Source of the DNA: Pleurostoma richardsiae
Lineage: Eukaryota > Ascomycota > Sordariomycetes > Calosphaeriales > Pleurostomataceae
DNA: 64,000 bases
Reading direction: 5' to 3'
Assembly: GCA_030052745.1 (NCBI GenBank)
Contig: JANBVO010000001.1
Coordinates: 1,798,001 to 1,862,000 of the forward strand
Positions within the stretch are counted from its first letter, which is position 1, and every line of letters starts with the position of its first letter. Both the position numbers and the translations under genes were made by a program. This document shows positions 42,446 to 53,218 of this stretch, one piece after another. A model generated the notes under the pieces. It worked only from the letters and a program-made list of their open reading frames with translations. It had not been told where the DNA came from and did not search any database.

Positions 42446-44499
42446 GATGAATTTGATGCGCTTTTCTTGGACGTGCGGTGTGCTCTCTTCGGCAATGTCA
42501 CGTACCTTGAGCCCAGTCCCGTTATCGCGATGTTACTCTTACTAGCGTTCTCGTGTAGGAGGCGCAGCGCAGGTTGTTATCGCGTTAGATTTGCAGATGG
42601 TCGTGATGGAAGTTTGGCGGCGAAGCTTCGAGAGAAGTGTTTTGGGAAGGCACCTGCGATGATAATTTTCAGCCTCACAAAGTGTGGCTGAGGAACAGAT
42701 TGCACCGCCACATTTCCCGACGTCAGTCGCTGACTGTCGCTAAGGTAGGCCAACTTTTTGCGCGCTGTCAGCATGCTGCAGTCACCAGAATAGCGCAGCA
42801 CACACGGTGATATACAAGGGTACATGAGGGCTGGGAGAGCCCTTAGTCAGCCATTCCCGGCCGTGGACCGGGGGGACCGACACCAGAACCAGTCGATGCT
42901 CCATACCACACCGCGATATCCCACGCAGCTGTTTTCCCCTCGAATGCACCTTTCCCATCGGAGACAACGGAGCCCGACTCAGACAACCCCGGGGCTAATG
43001 GCCGACCTACGGACGGTGTGACGTCTCGATGGGCTGCGAGTCAGTCAGAAGCGTGGCATGTCTCCGGCCAATGACAGCATGTCGGACTTAGGAGACACTC
43101 AATCGTGTGGAAGTGGCGGGTTGAGAGGTTCAGACTGCCCCTCACCCGGTAATGCCCCTCAACTGCTCCGTCATAGCACCGTTTACTGGGCCTATCTCAT
43201 TTCTGTCGGCTTCACTGGAACAGGGAGCGCAGAAGAGAATTGCCGTCTGTATTCGCCTTGCTGGTGGTGAAAGGCATCTTCCACCTGCAAGACCTTGTTG
43301 ATATATTGGGGCCCCGGACTTACCATCATCTCCTTCTTCTTCGCGCTGCCTCAAAACACTCAAGCGCGGCGTCCAACTGCGCGAAATAGTGTGGTGGGGT
43401 CCCCCAATTAGTCAGTCATTCGTCCCGAAAGGATCGCGGCAGGAGGAGTCCCAACATAATGCGCCATATTTGGAGCAGCCTCCTGGGCGCAGGCCAGTAT
43501 GGTACCTGGTTGCCCAGCAGCCTCCATTCCAGTAGCCAGCCGTAAGATTCTGGGCCCGGCTATGAATGGGAGTATGTCCGATATCTGCTGCACGTCGGCC
43601 TAACACCGCCAGTGGGCATAGTCGGGCTTCTGGGCGCGGTTGTTCTGTCAGCAACGCCTCGAAATACCTCCGATGTGACCTCCGTAGCCTGCGCCGGGAC
43701 TGGATGTACTTCTGTCAGCGACACTGGACATACATCGGCCGTATATGACCTCATCTGTATATGCCAGTCTCTCCGGACAAGATAACTGCACCATGGCTGT
43801 TCGACTTGCTCGGGCGAGTCTACACGCGTAGATGCTGGGAAGTCTAGGAAAGCAATTGCCAAGGCCTCGAAATAGTTAAGGGGCATGTCGAAACGTCAGG
43901 ATCGTGAGGTCTGACGGGTATCGTTTGAATGACGCCGATGGGGAAAGGTGTAACATGGAGAGTGACAAAGAAGCTCCGCCCAGCTCCGCCCGAGTCCGAA
44001 GGGGTTCAAGGTGGGAGTGCTTGATACAGCGAGGAGGCTCGTCAAGGGACTCGTTGCGTGTCAAGAGGCTCTTTTCTGCCTCTTGAGAGTTCGGACGGGC
44101 TCTCCAGACAGTTGAGATGCAATGCAATCGAGCAGTGTGCCTGTTTATTAGATAGAGGCGACATCAACGGAGAGCCCTTTCCCCCATGTGCCAATAGTGG
44201 CCCAACGGACTGTGGAGGTTCGTTCACGTCGTCCTGAGTAAGCCCCGCCATCGCTCAATTACCCGCTTTGGCCCAGTTTAGCTCTGCCTTCGCATTACAT
44301 TACACACAAGTCACCGAACAACCCCTCGACGCTCAGCTTCCGCATTCTTAAATTTTCCTCCCCTCCCCGTGGAAGAACAAAACATACTTCCTGTCTGTTC
44401 CGAGTGCTTCATCAACCAGACCCGTGAATAACCACGCGCCGCTTCTCATCGCCCTCCCTCTCTACAAGCTCTGAACAACCCCGAATCAAGCATCGCATC
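42446..44499. other. Divergent intergenic region, no gene seen
   Basis: About 2 kb between the RBM42-like and 6PGDH starts. All frames are under about 110 codons with no motif or supporting splice pattern. The last 200 nt is pyrimidine-rich, as expected of a strong fungal promoter and leader. Confidence 0.5.
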
Positions 44500-46447
44500 A
44501 TGTCTGGCGCAGTGTAAGTCCGATTTACCCCACCTTTGCCCCTCCTCCGATGAGACATTTCGCGATGTCTTCACGGTTCCGTCTTCGCCAACACGCCCCT
44601 ACCCAAGCAGCGACGAGGAGCTCGTCTAGCTGCCGGTGCAGGTGGCGCGAGGCATGACACTCTCCAGGACTGCTAAAGAAGTAGTCCTCTCCCTTGTTCT
44701 CTTTGCACGCAGCTGAGTGCTTCCAGCGCCCGCCTGGCCAATCCGGTCTTTGGCGGGGCTTCAACCACCACAAATCGAGGAAGCAATGCTAACAATACTC
44801 AAAGTGCTGATCTCGGCCTCATCGGCCTGGCTGTCATGTGAGTTCTCCTCTAGTTCACGCCCTCTCCTCAAAGCGCTATCACGCTAATGGATATGGTGAA
44901 GGGGTCAGAACCTGATTCTGAACATGGCGGACCACGGCTTCACCATCTGCGCTTTCAACCGCACAGTCTCCAAGGTCGACCGCTTCCTGGCGAATGAGGC
45001 CAAGGGCAAGCCCATTGTCGGCGCCCACTCCACCGAGGAGTTCGTCTCCAAGCTCAAGTCCCCCCGCCGAGTCATGCTGCTGGTCCAGGCCGGCAAGCCT
45101 GTGGACGACTGGATTGAGACTCTGATTCCCCTGCTGGACAAGGGCGACATCATCATTGATGGCGGAAACTCCCACTTCCCCGACTCCAATCGCCGGACCA
45201 AGTACCTTGCCAGCAAGGGCTTGCGCTTCGTTGGTTCCGGTGTTTCCGGTGGTGAGGAGGGTGCCCGGTATGGTCCCTCTCTGATGCCCGGTGGTGATGA
45301 GGCGGCCTGGCCTCACATCAAGGACATCTTCCAGAGCATCGCCGCCAAGAGCGATGGCGAGCCTTGCTGCGAGTGGGTCGGTGATGAGGGTGCTGGTCAC
45401 TACGTCAAGATGGTCCACAACGGTATTGAGTACGGTGACATGCAGCTCATCTGCGAGGTTAGTGCCCAGCCCGCGTCTTAAATTCATTGTGACCACGCTG
45501 ACCGATCCTCTCCTTAGGCCTACGATATTATGAAGCGTGGCCTCGGCCTGTCGAACAAGGAGATGGGCGACATCTTCACTAAGTGGAACAAGGGCGTCCT
45601 CGACTCTTTCCTGATCGAGATCACCCGCGATATCATGTACTTCAACGACGACGATGGCACGCCCCTGGTTGAGAAGATCCTTGACAAGGCTGGCCAGAAG
45701 GGTACTGGCAAGTGGACGGCCATCAACGCCCTTGACCTTGGCATGCCCGTCACCCTGATTGCCGAGGCGGTGCTCGGCCGCTGCTTGTCTAGCATCAAGG
45801 ATGAGCGTGTCAAGGCTTCCAAGAAGCTCGAGTTCGTCGGCCGTTCCAGCACCTTCGAGGGTAACAAGGAGCAGTTCTTGGAGGACCTTGAGCAGGCGCT
45901 CTACGCCTCCAAGATCATCTCCTACGCCCAGGGCTTCATGCTGATGCAGGAGGTATGATCCGCCCTTGTGCTTCTGCTTGTCGCACGTTGCTAACACCGT
46001 ATTTAGGCGGCCAGGGAGTATAAGTGGAAGCTGAACAAGCCCTCCATTGCCCTGATGTGGCGCGGTGGCTGCATTATCCGCTCCGTCTTCCTGAAGGACA
46101 TCACCGCTGCGTACCGCAACAACCCCGATCTCGAGAACCTGCTCTTCGACGACTTCTTCAACAAGGCCATTCACAATGCTCAGCCCGGCTGGAGAGACGT
46201 TGTCTCCAAGGCTGCCCTTCTGGGTATCCCGACCCCGGCCTTCTCGACCGCCCTGTCATGGTTCGATGGCTACCGCACCAAGGACCTGCCCGCCAACCTC
46301 CTCCAGGCTCAGCGTGACTACTTCGGTGCCCACACTTTCAGAATCAAGTCCGAGTTCGCTACCGAGAAGTACCCCATCAACCAGGACATTCACGTCAACT
46401 GGACCGGCCGTGGCGGAAACGTCTCTGCCTCTACCTACCAGGCATAA
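44500..46447 (+). CDS. gnd1: 6-phosphogluconate dehydrogenase, decarboxylating
   Basis: Predicted 492 aa in five exons (44500-44513, 44805-44837, 44902-45457, 45518-45952, 46007-46447). The first two coding exons are only 14 and 33 nt; together they give [17 protein letters not shown], which completes the NADP-binding loop. The enzyme signature [13 protein letters not shown], the [20 protein letters not shown] block and the catalytic Lys/His/Asn block [17 protein letters not shown] are all present. So is the C-terminal substrate-binding FLKDIT region. It catalyses oxidative decarboxylation of 6-phosphogluconate to ribulose 5-phosphate in the cytosol, yielding NADPH. Length and motifs are those of a normal, complete enzyme. 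The 291-nt first intron is the longest in this gene. Confidence 0.97.
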
Positions 46448-47266
46448 GCTCGATAGTATGAAGGGTTGGATGCAAAACCGCATGGAAAGGATGGTGGTAA
46501 TGGCAAACTGAACATTGCAGCTTCCGGTGAGTAGGCAGAGGCTGAAGTAGATTAGAAATACTACATGAAAGCTTGAACATCACTTGATGCATTGGGCCCT
46601 TATCTGTTCGTCAGTGAGCATCACATATGTATCTTAACTGGCAATGGTGGCGGAGCATATGAAGGTGAAAATCGCACCAGACTCAGAAGTCACGTACCTA
46701 CTAGTGTGGCCATGGTCGCAAGAGGCAGAATTTCGAGATACGTATGTCAATGTTGCGGTCCTCGCTGTGCTGCGTAGAGGATGGTAAATCCTGAGCATTG
46801 TCATCCTTCGAGATTTCCCAGGAAAGGCCTGGCAGAAATCTGTCATGTCTACACACCTCAGTGTGACGACCCCAATAGCGATCTGCGAGTCAAGCAGAGA
46901 ATGCAATACATAACTTCAATTGTCCCGCAGTTCTTGTATCCGTGCTGTGCACCTAGGAAATGTGACGGCGGACAGCCACAGCCACAGCCACATATATTCG
47001 TGTTAAGTTAAGAGCCACAGTTGAGCTGAGATACATCACGTGACTCTGCGTCACTAGCGTGCGTCCTGCTTTCTCCCTGTACGAAGAGTGAAGGCATCAA
47101 GATAACGGCCAACTCTAGCAATAAAAGACTTCCATCTAAATCCTACTTTTCGGTCTTTCCCTCTTGGAGGGGCAAGCCAGCGTCCGATACTTTGCACATG
47201 CGGAAGGCTTAAGGAGTACTCGCGTCGCTCAAAAGGTAGCTCGCCTTCATCACCACCCTCTTCAAC
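46448..47266. other. Intergenic, no gene seen
   Basis: About 0.8 kb holding the 6PGDH 3' flank and the PRP3 promoter. It includes three and a half copies of ACAGCC at 46972-46992. Confidence 0.5.
46972..46992. repeat. Short ACAGCC tandem repeat
   Basis: Three and a half perfect hexamer copies, a small microsatellite in the PRP3 upstream region. Confidence 0.75.
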
Positions 47267-48769
47267 ATGGACAGACACGGCTCACCTGGTCTTGGGCCAA
47301 GGAACGATGGCGCTCGGATTTCGAAGCCTGGAAGTGCTGCGGACAAGCTTGCAGCCCTCAAGGCCCGTGTTGCTGCCGCCGTAGGCACGAATCAGGCAAA
47401 GCCAGCCCTGGGAGGTGGCCTTCCCAATGGATCAAACGCCAGACCGGCGGGCGGACTCGGTGTCGGCCTTCATCCGGCTCTCGCAGACCTCACCCCGAAA
47501 GCCACAGGCGGACTCAACGTAGGTCTGCACCCAGCGCTCGCAGACCTTTCGGCGCCGTCGAAACCCTCCCTATCGGGTCCAAGTTTCTCCAAGCAGCCGC
47601 AGAAGAAGCAAGATGCCGCGAACAACCCATACCTCGTGAACGATGCTGGGCCAACAGAGGGCGTCAAGCCTCGTCTTCCTCGCAAGCTGGTCTTCACACA
47701 GCCTGGCAAGCATATTCAGCAGGCAAATGCTCTGCGTCGGCAGGCGAAGCTGGAGGAGCTGCGTAGGAAGATCGCCCAGCAGACAAGATTAGCAGGGATA
47801 GATGAGGATATCGACGTCGAGAAGAACTTCGTCGTCGAGGCCCCGCCGGACATCGAATGGTGGGACGAGGGCCTGGTAGATGGAAAGAGTTACGACAATA
47901 TTGAGGATCCGGCGCGCCTCAAGATCAATACGCCCGACAGCATCGTCACTGAATACGTCCAACACCCCGTTCCACTCGAGCCACCCCAGGAGAAGTTCAC
48001 ACCGGCGCCGAAACCGATGTACTTGACGCAGAAAGAAACGAAGAAACTGCGCCGGCAGCGTCGTCTTGCGGAGGCAAAGGAGCGACAGATGAAGATCAGA
48101 CTCGGACTCGAACCTGCCCCGAAGGACAAGGTCAAGCGAGGGAACATGATGCGCGTGTTGGGTGAGGAGGCTGTCAAGGACCCGACGGCAGTGGAGGCAA
48201 GAGTCAACCGGGAGATTGCCGAGCGACATGAACAGCATGTCCAGCAAAACCATGAGAGGATGTTGACCAAGGAGCAAAAGCTCGAGAAGATCGCGGCGAA
48301 CCAGGCGAAGGATGCGGAGAAGGGATTGCATGTCCTGGTGTTCAAGGTCAACAGTCTTGTCAACCCGCAGCACCGGTTCAAGATCGACATGAATGCGAAG
48401 CAAGACGCCCTGACGGGAGTTTGCATCATGACTCCGAGCTTCAACTTGGTTGTTGTCGAGGGCGGAGAACACAGCATCAAACACTACAAGAAGCTGATGC
48501 TAAACCGCATAGACTGGACCGAGAACGTCGCACCCAGGAAAGATGAGCGGAGCCAGGCCCTGAAAGACTGGCTCAAGTCGGAGTCCGAGGACGGCCAGCT
48601 GAAGTCTCTGGCGACAAACAAGTGCCAGCTCATCTTCGAGGGAGACATCAAAGTCCGCGCGTTTAGGCACTGGCGGACGATTACGTGTGAGACGGATGCG
48701 GATGCAAGAGACGCTCTATCCCGGGCAAAGATGGAGAGCTTCTGGAACCTTGCCAAGTCTACACAATAG
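47267..48769 (+). CDS. prp3: U4/U6 small nuclear ribonucleoprotein Prp3
   Basis: A single exon of 500 aa. A low-complexity N-terminus carries a duplicated 14-residue unit (GGLxVGLHPALADL) at residues 62-75 and 81-94. The PRP3 domain follows from about 140: NPYLVND, LVFTQPGKHIQQANALRRQA, and the U4/U6-contacting IEWWDEGLVDGKSYDNIEDP. Then comes a long basic and acidic helical stretch (YLTQKETKKLRRQRRLAEAK; KVKRGNMMRVLGEEAVKDPT). The C-terminal DUF1115 domain (about 340-500) ends with CQLIFEGDIKVRAFRHWRTI. Prp3 clamps the U4/U6 duplex in the tri-snRNP of the spliceosome. Length is normal and all conserved blocks are present. Confidence 0.97.
   Translation: MDRHGSPGLGPRNDGARISKPGSAADKLAALKARVAAAVGTNQAKPALGGGLPNGSNARPAGGLGVGLHPALADLTPKATGGLNVGLHPALADLSAPSKPSLSGPSFSKQPQKKQDAANNPYLVNDAGPTEGVKPRLPRKLVFTQPGKHIQQANALRRQAKLEELRRKIAQQTRLAGIDEDIDVEKNFVVEAPPDIEWWDEGLVDGKSYDNIEDPARLKINTPDSIVTEYVQHPVPLEPPQEKFTPAPKPMYLTQKETKKLRRQRRLAEAKERQMKIRLGLEPAPKDKVKRGNMMRVLGEEAVKDPTAVEARVNREIAERHEQHVQQNHERMLTKEQKLEKIAANQAKDAEKGLHVLVFKVNSLVNPQHRFKIDMNAKQDALTGVCIMTPSFNLVVVEGGEHSIKHYKKLMLNRIDWTENVAPRKDERSQALKDWLKSESEDGQLKSLATNKCQLIFEGDIKVRAFRHWRTITCETDADARDALSRAKMESFWNLAKSTQ
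47450..47548 (+). repeat. Duplicated GLHPALADL unit inside PRP3
   Basis: Two 42-nt units (47450-47491, 47507-47548) encode near-identical 14-residue blocks separated by five codons. The DNA copies have diverged at third positions, so the duplication is old and kept at protein level. Confidence 0.8.
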
Positions 48770-49440
48770 ATGCTCCTGGAGCAATTGTATTGATTGCAGA
48801 ACGCGGATATTGCGTGGTATTATGGGAATCTGTGTAGGAAGAACGGCTATGTTTGATAAGGGAAGGCGAATAACAAACGCCGGGCGCTTGCATGGCCGTG
48901 GTTAGCCATTGGGGTGTGCAGAGTTGGAAGAATAGTGGTATCTGGATGATAATGAAGCCTGCTTCCAAGTGTCCTGAGGTCCTTACAATGCTTCGAAGCG
49001 GAGCTGCGCATTGCCCTACTGTCAATGATACCCAAGTTTCAGGGCTAGAAGCAACCATTTTCCGAGCGATATGGAAGAGCCTTTGGCGATTCGCACCTGC
49101 TTCTGCTCGTTCTAGTGCAAAGGTGAAGAAGCATTTTAGATCAGAGGTTTGTGTACATCTTCGAGCCAGCTATAACAAAACACAAGTGCTTCGAGGGTCC
49201 GATATCAGCTCAGAGCCAGAGGGTTGACTGGAAAGCCTCCTGTGTCACGTGATATTAGATAAGGTTCAGCCACACTCAGCCTCAAACTTTCTTTCCGCAA
49301 CCATCGCTCGCGACAGCGCGACCAAAAGTTTGGATCGCGACAGGAGGCTGCTCAATTGATGCGGTCCTCTACCATCTCCAACTCGCGACCACCGAAGTGC
49401 GCAGCAACGTCAATCAGGGTATCGCGTACATTTCGGCATC
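48770..49440. other. Intergenic, no gene seen
   Basis: About 0.67 kb between PRP3 and SSR4, holding 3' flank and promoter. No open frame has a motif. Confidence 0.5.
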
Positions 49441-51714
49441 ATGGCGGCGGATCCGAGTCAGAACGTGCACGAGAGGCTGGTCAGTATTGTTTTTCTCCAG
49501 CAGGAGCGCAGAAGACGGGCGCGCAGACTGGCTAACTGTATCCCTGGTATCAGCTGCCTCACGTCCATCTCATCAGTTCTTTTCGGTATCCGACGGTGGC
49601 CAGAGTCGATGTCCAGGAGGTCACGAAATGGTTAATGGCAGCGCCCAAGATCGCACGCGACACCGCCTCATTCTACTGGACCTACCTCGACGCTCCCCAG
49701 GACGGTCAAATCTTCCTGACCTGGCAGCCTCTTCAACGATTGGGAACCGAGTTTGCTAGTGATGGATACATCTGGGCGGCTGGCGAGACGTACTATCAAC
49801 AAGAAGTTGGAAATGGCTTGGTTCGTGGCCCGAGCACGATGGCTAGTGACCTGTAGCGACTGACCTGGGGTACAGATTCTCGAGATGTTCTATCAGAGGG
49901 CAGGATATCGTCCGGGCGAGCCTTTTGCGGTTCATTCCCGGCGCCGGTTCCGCCTCACTCCTCCAAAGGTGCCATCTCCCAACATCCCTCAGGTTGACCC
50001 CAGCCTGTGGATCGTGCATTACGGGCCTACCGACAACAACGAGCGGATTCCCGCCAATATGATCCCTGTGGACCCGCGCATCAACGCCATCATCCAGAGC
50101 CGGATGCAGCTGCAGCGGGGTGGGCAGATCGTGCGCAAAGACTTTATGCTTGCGGACCGCGGAAACTGGCCCCAGATCCCTCTTCCGCGGGAGGGCCGCG
50201 GACAAGCGATGTATGCGGCACCCGTCAATGCCCGCGGAGTCCCGCAACAGATGGCCTATCCTCCTCATCCCGCTGGAGCGCAAGCTCACCCCTCGAAGCG
50301 CGCTAGGACTGGCGGCGCGCAGGTGGCCCAGCAGCACATGATAGGACAAGGACCTCAGCTGAGCAACGCTTTCGACGACGAGGAGGATACCTCTCTCGGC
50401 GACATGTTCGACCACTTGACTCCCCGCGAGGTCAGCATCGCACGGTATCAGCAGAATCATGAGTGGATGGAGGAGTTGCTGTCCTCACCCTACAGAATTG
50501 GCCAAATCGTATATCCGGACCTTGGTCTCGGACTACAGGGCGAGCTTGCTCCATTAACTGAAGGTATATTTGAAGCTCCCGGCTACGATGCTAAGGAACA
50601 CCCGCCAAAGAATCCCTATGTTGGGCGCCTGGATGCGGGCTTGGCAGACGAATTCCGCAAAAGAGTTGCAGAGAAGGTGGCGTCAACGGAGAAGGAGATT
50701 GAGCAAATGCAAGCACAGCACGAGAAGATGATGAACAAGTTCAAGTCCAACTCGGTCATCAAACACGCCGAAAAGGATCTGCGCGTTGCAGTCGAGGAGA
50801 CCGGTCCCGAGTTCTGGCGCCTTGAGGGCAGAGTTGAGGAAGGCGAGGAGGGCGTGTCTAGCTGGAAGCAGAAGGACAAGGGTGTTGAGGACATCGTCGC
50901 CAGCGTGGAGTCAGCACTCGGCCGCCACGCACGGGTTGTGCATGATGTCATGCGAATTCAAGACGGCGGCTATCAGGAGCCAGTGCCCGATGAGCCGCTG
51001 CTGATTCCTCCTCCAGTCACGGCAAGTCAAACCGAGGCCTCCAATGCTGGCCCCAGCGATTCTATGTCTCGTCAACCCTCGCAGTCCGGCCTGTCCCAGA
51101 CGGGAATGTCACAAAACAGCGGGGTCATGATTGGCGACTCGGACATTGATATGGGCGGCACAGCGGCCGGCATGTTGGACCAGATGAATACGGGTCTCTC
51201 AGCGACGTCAACCCCGAACAACTTGAACTTCCCGACGCCACAAATGGCCATTTCTCAGCCGACCTCTGCTGCTGGCACCCCTGCCGTACCAGATGCGGAG
51301 CCAGCCAAGGACACCAGTGCCGCGGATGGCGATTGGGTTGTAGTGCCGAAGGGGGGCGTCTCGCCGACGCCTGGCGGCGTGGCCCCGCCTACAAATGCTG
51401 AAGCAGCCCTGTCAACCGGCGCAGAGGCGGGCGGTGCCGAAGCCGCGAAGGCGTCACCAGCGGCGCCGACTCCAGGAGCCGCGACGGTGCCGACGCCTGC
51501 GCCTGCTACAAGCAAGCCCGCCTCTGCCGCTCCTACGCCTGGTATCGGTGGCGATTCGGACTCGATGGCCTTGGACGGCAACGACTTTGGATCGCTGGGT
51601 GGAGACCTAGACACGGCAGGGGAGGCGCTCGCTGGGTACGAGCCGGCCACAATGGGCGGCACACCTTCGAACCTGGGAGATGGGCTTGATCTTGATATGG
51701 AGCAGTGGCAGTGA
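49441..51714 (+). CDS. ssr4: SWI/SNF and RSC complex subunit Ssr4-like (DUF1750)
   Basis: Predicted 714 aa in three exons (49441-49479, 49554-49820, 49876-51714). The donors GTCAGT and GTTCGT are uncommon, but frame is kept and the product is continuous. The N-terminal DUF1750 domain fills about 1-210: YPTVARVDVQEVTKWLMAAP, APQDGQIFLTWQP, GYIWAAGETYYQQEV, FYQRAGYRPGEPFAVHSRRR, WIVHYGP. A conserved middle block follows (ISIARYQQNHEWMEELL-like), then a coiled coil near 370-400. The last 250 residues are low-complexity with repeated PTPG/PTPAPA words. In fission yeast Ssr4 is shared by the SWI/SNF and RSC remodellers, so a nuclear chromatin role is inferred. The second intron is the least certain; moving it would change only a few residues. 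Confidence 0.88.
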
Positions 51715-53218
51715 AGGATATTTTCGAGTCTTTCATTAGGGCGTTCTACAGATTGTTTACGGGTGCAATACTGAGTGGTCATGTTGGTTACGGTGTACGT
51801 GTTTTGCACCGGGACGGCACGAATTGAAAACTTGGTCAGGGTCAGGGAGGACAGCTTTGGTTCCCTGCGGAACCTGTGTGATACTATTCAAGAGCCTGTA
51901 CTTCGCGGTGAAGCTGCTGCTACTGCTGCTGCCGCCGCCAATCTCAGGCTTATTTCTATCTTGGGTTGTGACGGAGTGTTTAAGCAAGCGGTGTTTGAAG
52001 GAGCTCAATCGATCACGCAACCAGGCCAGTCGTTGTCGATGAGACCGCCGTCCAAATTACTCTTTTAGTCAGGATCGTGGTGAGAAATCTTCCGAAACGA
52101 TTCTTCGGAAGCTTTCATCAGCAGATCAGCCTTGGCCATGTCAGGACTGGCCAGATATTTGTTCGACAGCCCAGGGCTCAAGCAGTCGCTTCAGAGCGGT
52201 CTGTTAGCACCCGCGGCCGACTAGATGCTGGCTCTCTTAACATGGCTGAGACGAAGGAGGCGGTTTGATCGCATCAGGGGCCAGCCGCAGCTCGGACCCC
52301 TCCATCCCTCTTCGAGTTCCCGACACCCCTGACAACCGCAAAAGACAACTCCAAACGCAATTGCATAAACCGGATGAAATACATGCCAGCGTGCGGAGAA
52401 TGGGGATGGCAGCCTGGGCCCACTCGCCCGTCGGAGGCGGCTCATGCTTATTTTCAACCTTAAGAGAGCACCCCTGTGGGTTGAGGCGGGATGTGGCCTG
52501 TCACTTGCTAGCTGCAGCCCCCTTCCGTTTCGCCTTGGTCAAATCATTCCGATCCAGAAGTCCGGATGGTCTGGGGAGCACTCCTTCCTATGTGGAAAGA
52601 GATGTTGAGGTGCCTATGTGGGCATCCGTCCTACAATCCATGGTCATCTCGCCGTGAGCTCGATCGTCTTGCCATGGCCAGAGGCAGAACCCATCACCAG
52701 ATGGAAAGGTCAAAACGATGCCATGACAGTCTGAAATGTCTCGTTCTTCAGGTGCTGCCAATTAATTAGATACCAAGCTGAACAGGCCATAGATGGGTTG
52801 CACATGCTTGGCTGACGTCCGCACCCGTGCATCAGACTGATGCTGTCGCGGATCGCCGGGGCTAAACTGAACCGGAATACATATCCAACCCGTGCCGCCT
52901 CTGTTTTCCTGGTCTTGGCCTCTCTCTTCTTCCTTCCTTCCTTTCTTTCCTTCTCTCTTCTTCGCATCGTCAGTTGCTTGCTGGTTGTTCTTCGTTTCTG
53001 CATCTCGCCTGGACGCGGTTTATCCCACCCCCTTTCGTTCTTTATCGTTCCTTTCGAACTGCAGGCCAGCTATTTTATTCTTCATACACTCCTTTTAGTC
53101 GACTTATATTACATCTTATCATCTTGAAGCTCATAATCTACTTCCGTCTCGACTCAGCGTATTTTTCCTCTTCCCTCTAAGCACGGGGCACAATTTCGAT
53201 ATATAAAGCCGATCCAAG
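51715..53218. other. Intergenic region with pyrimidine-rich leader
   Basis: About 1.5 kb between SSR4 and the GPI-type gene. A pure pyrimidine run lies at 52919-52963, followed by T/C-rich sequence almost to the ATG, typical of strong fungal promoters. A TATATAAA word at 53200-53207 is too close to the ATG to serve as its TATA box. No gene is supported. Confidence 0.5.
52919..52963 (+). promoter_or_regulatory. Pyrimidine-rich core promoter tract
   Basis: 45 consecutive C/T bases about 255-300 bp upstream of the GPI-type protein ATG. CT-rich tracts just before transcription starts are common in highly expressed filamentous-fungal genes; high expression is inferred. Confidence 0.45.

Noticed and set aside
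44879-46174. 431-aa open frame antisense to 6-phosphogluconate dehydrogenase
   Set aside because: It crosses the introns of a well-supported gene on the other strand and mirrors its codon bias, a known effect in highly biased genes.
53200-53207. TATATAAA as a TATA box for the LxPL-repeat gene
   Set aside because: It ends 11 bp before the ATG, too close to direct transcription that includes the start codon.
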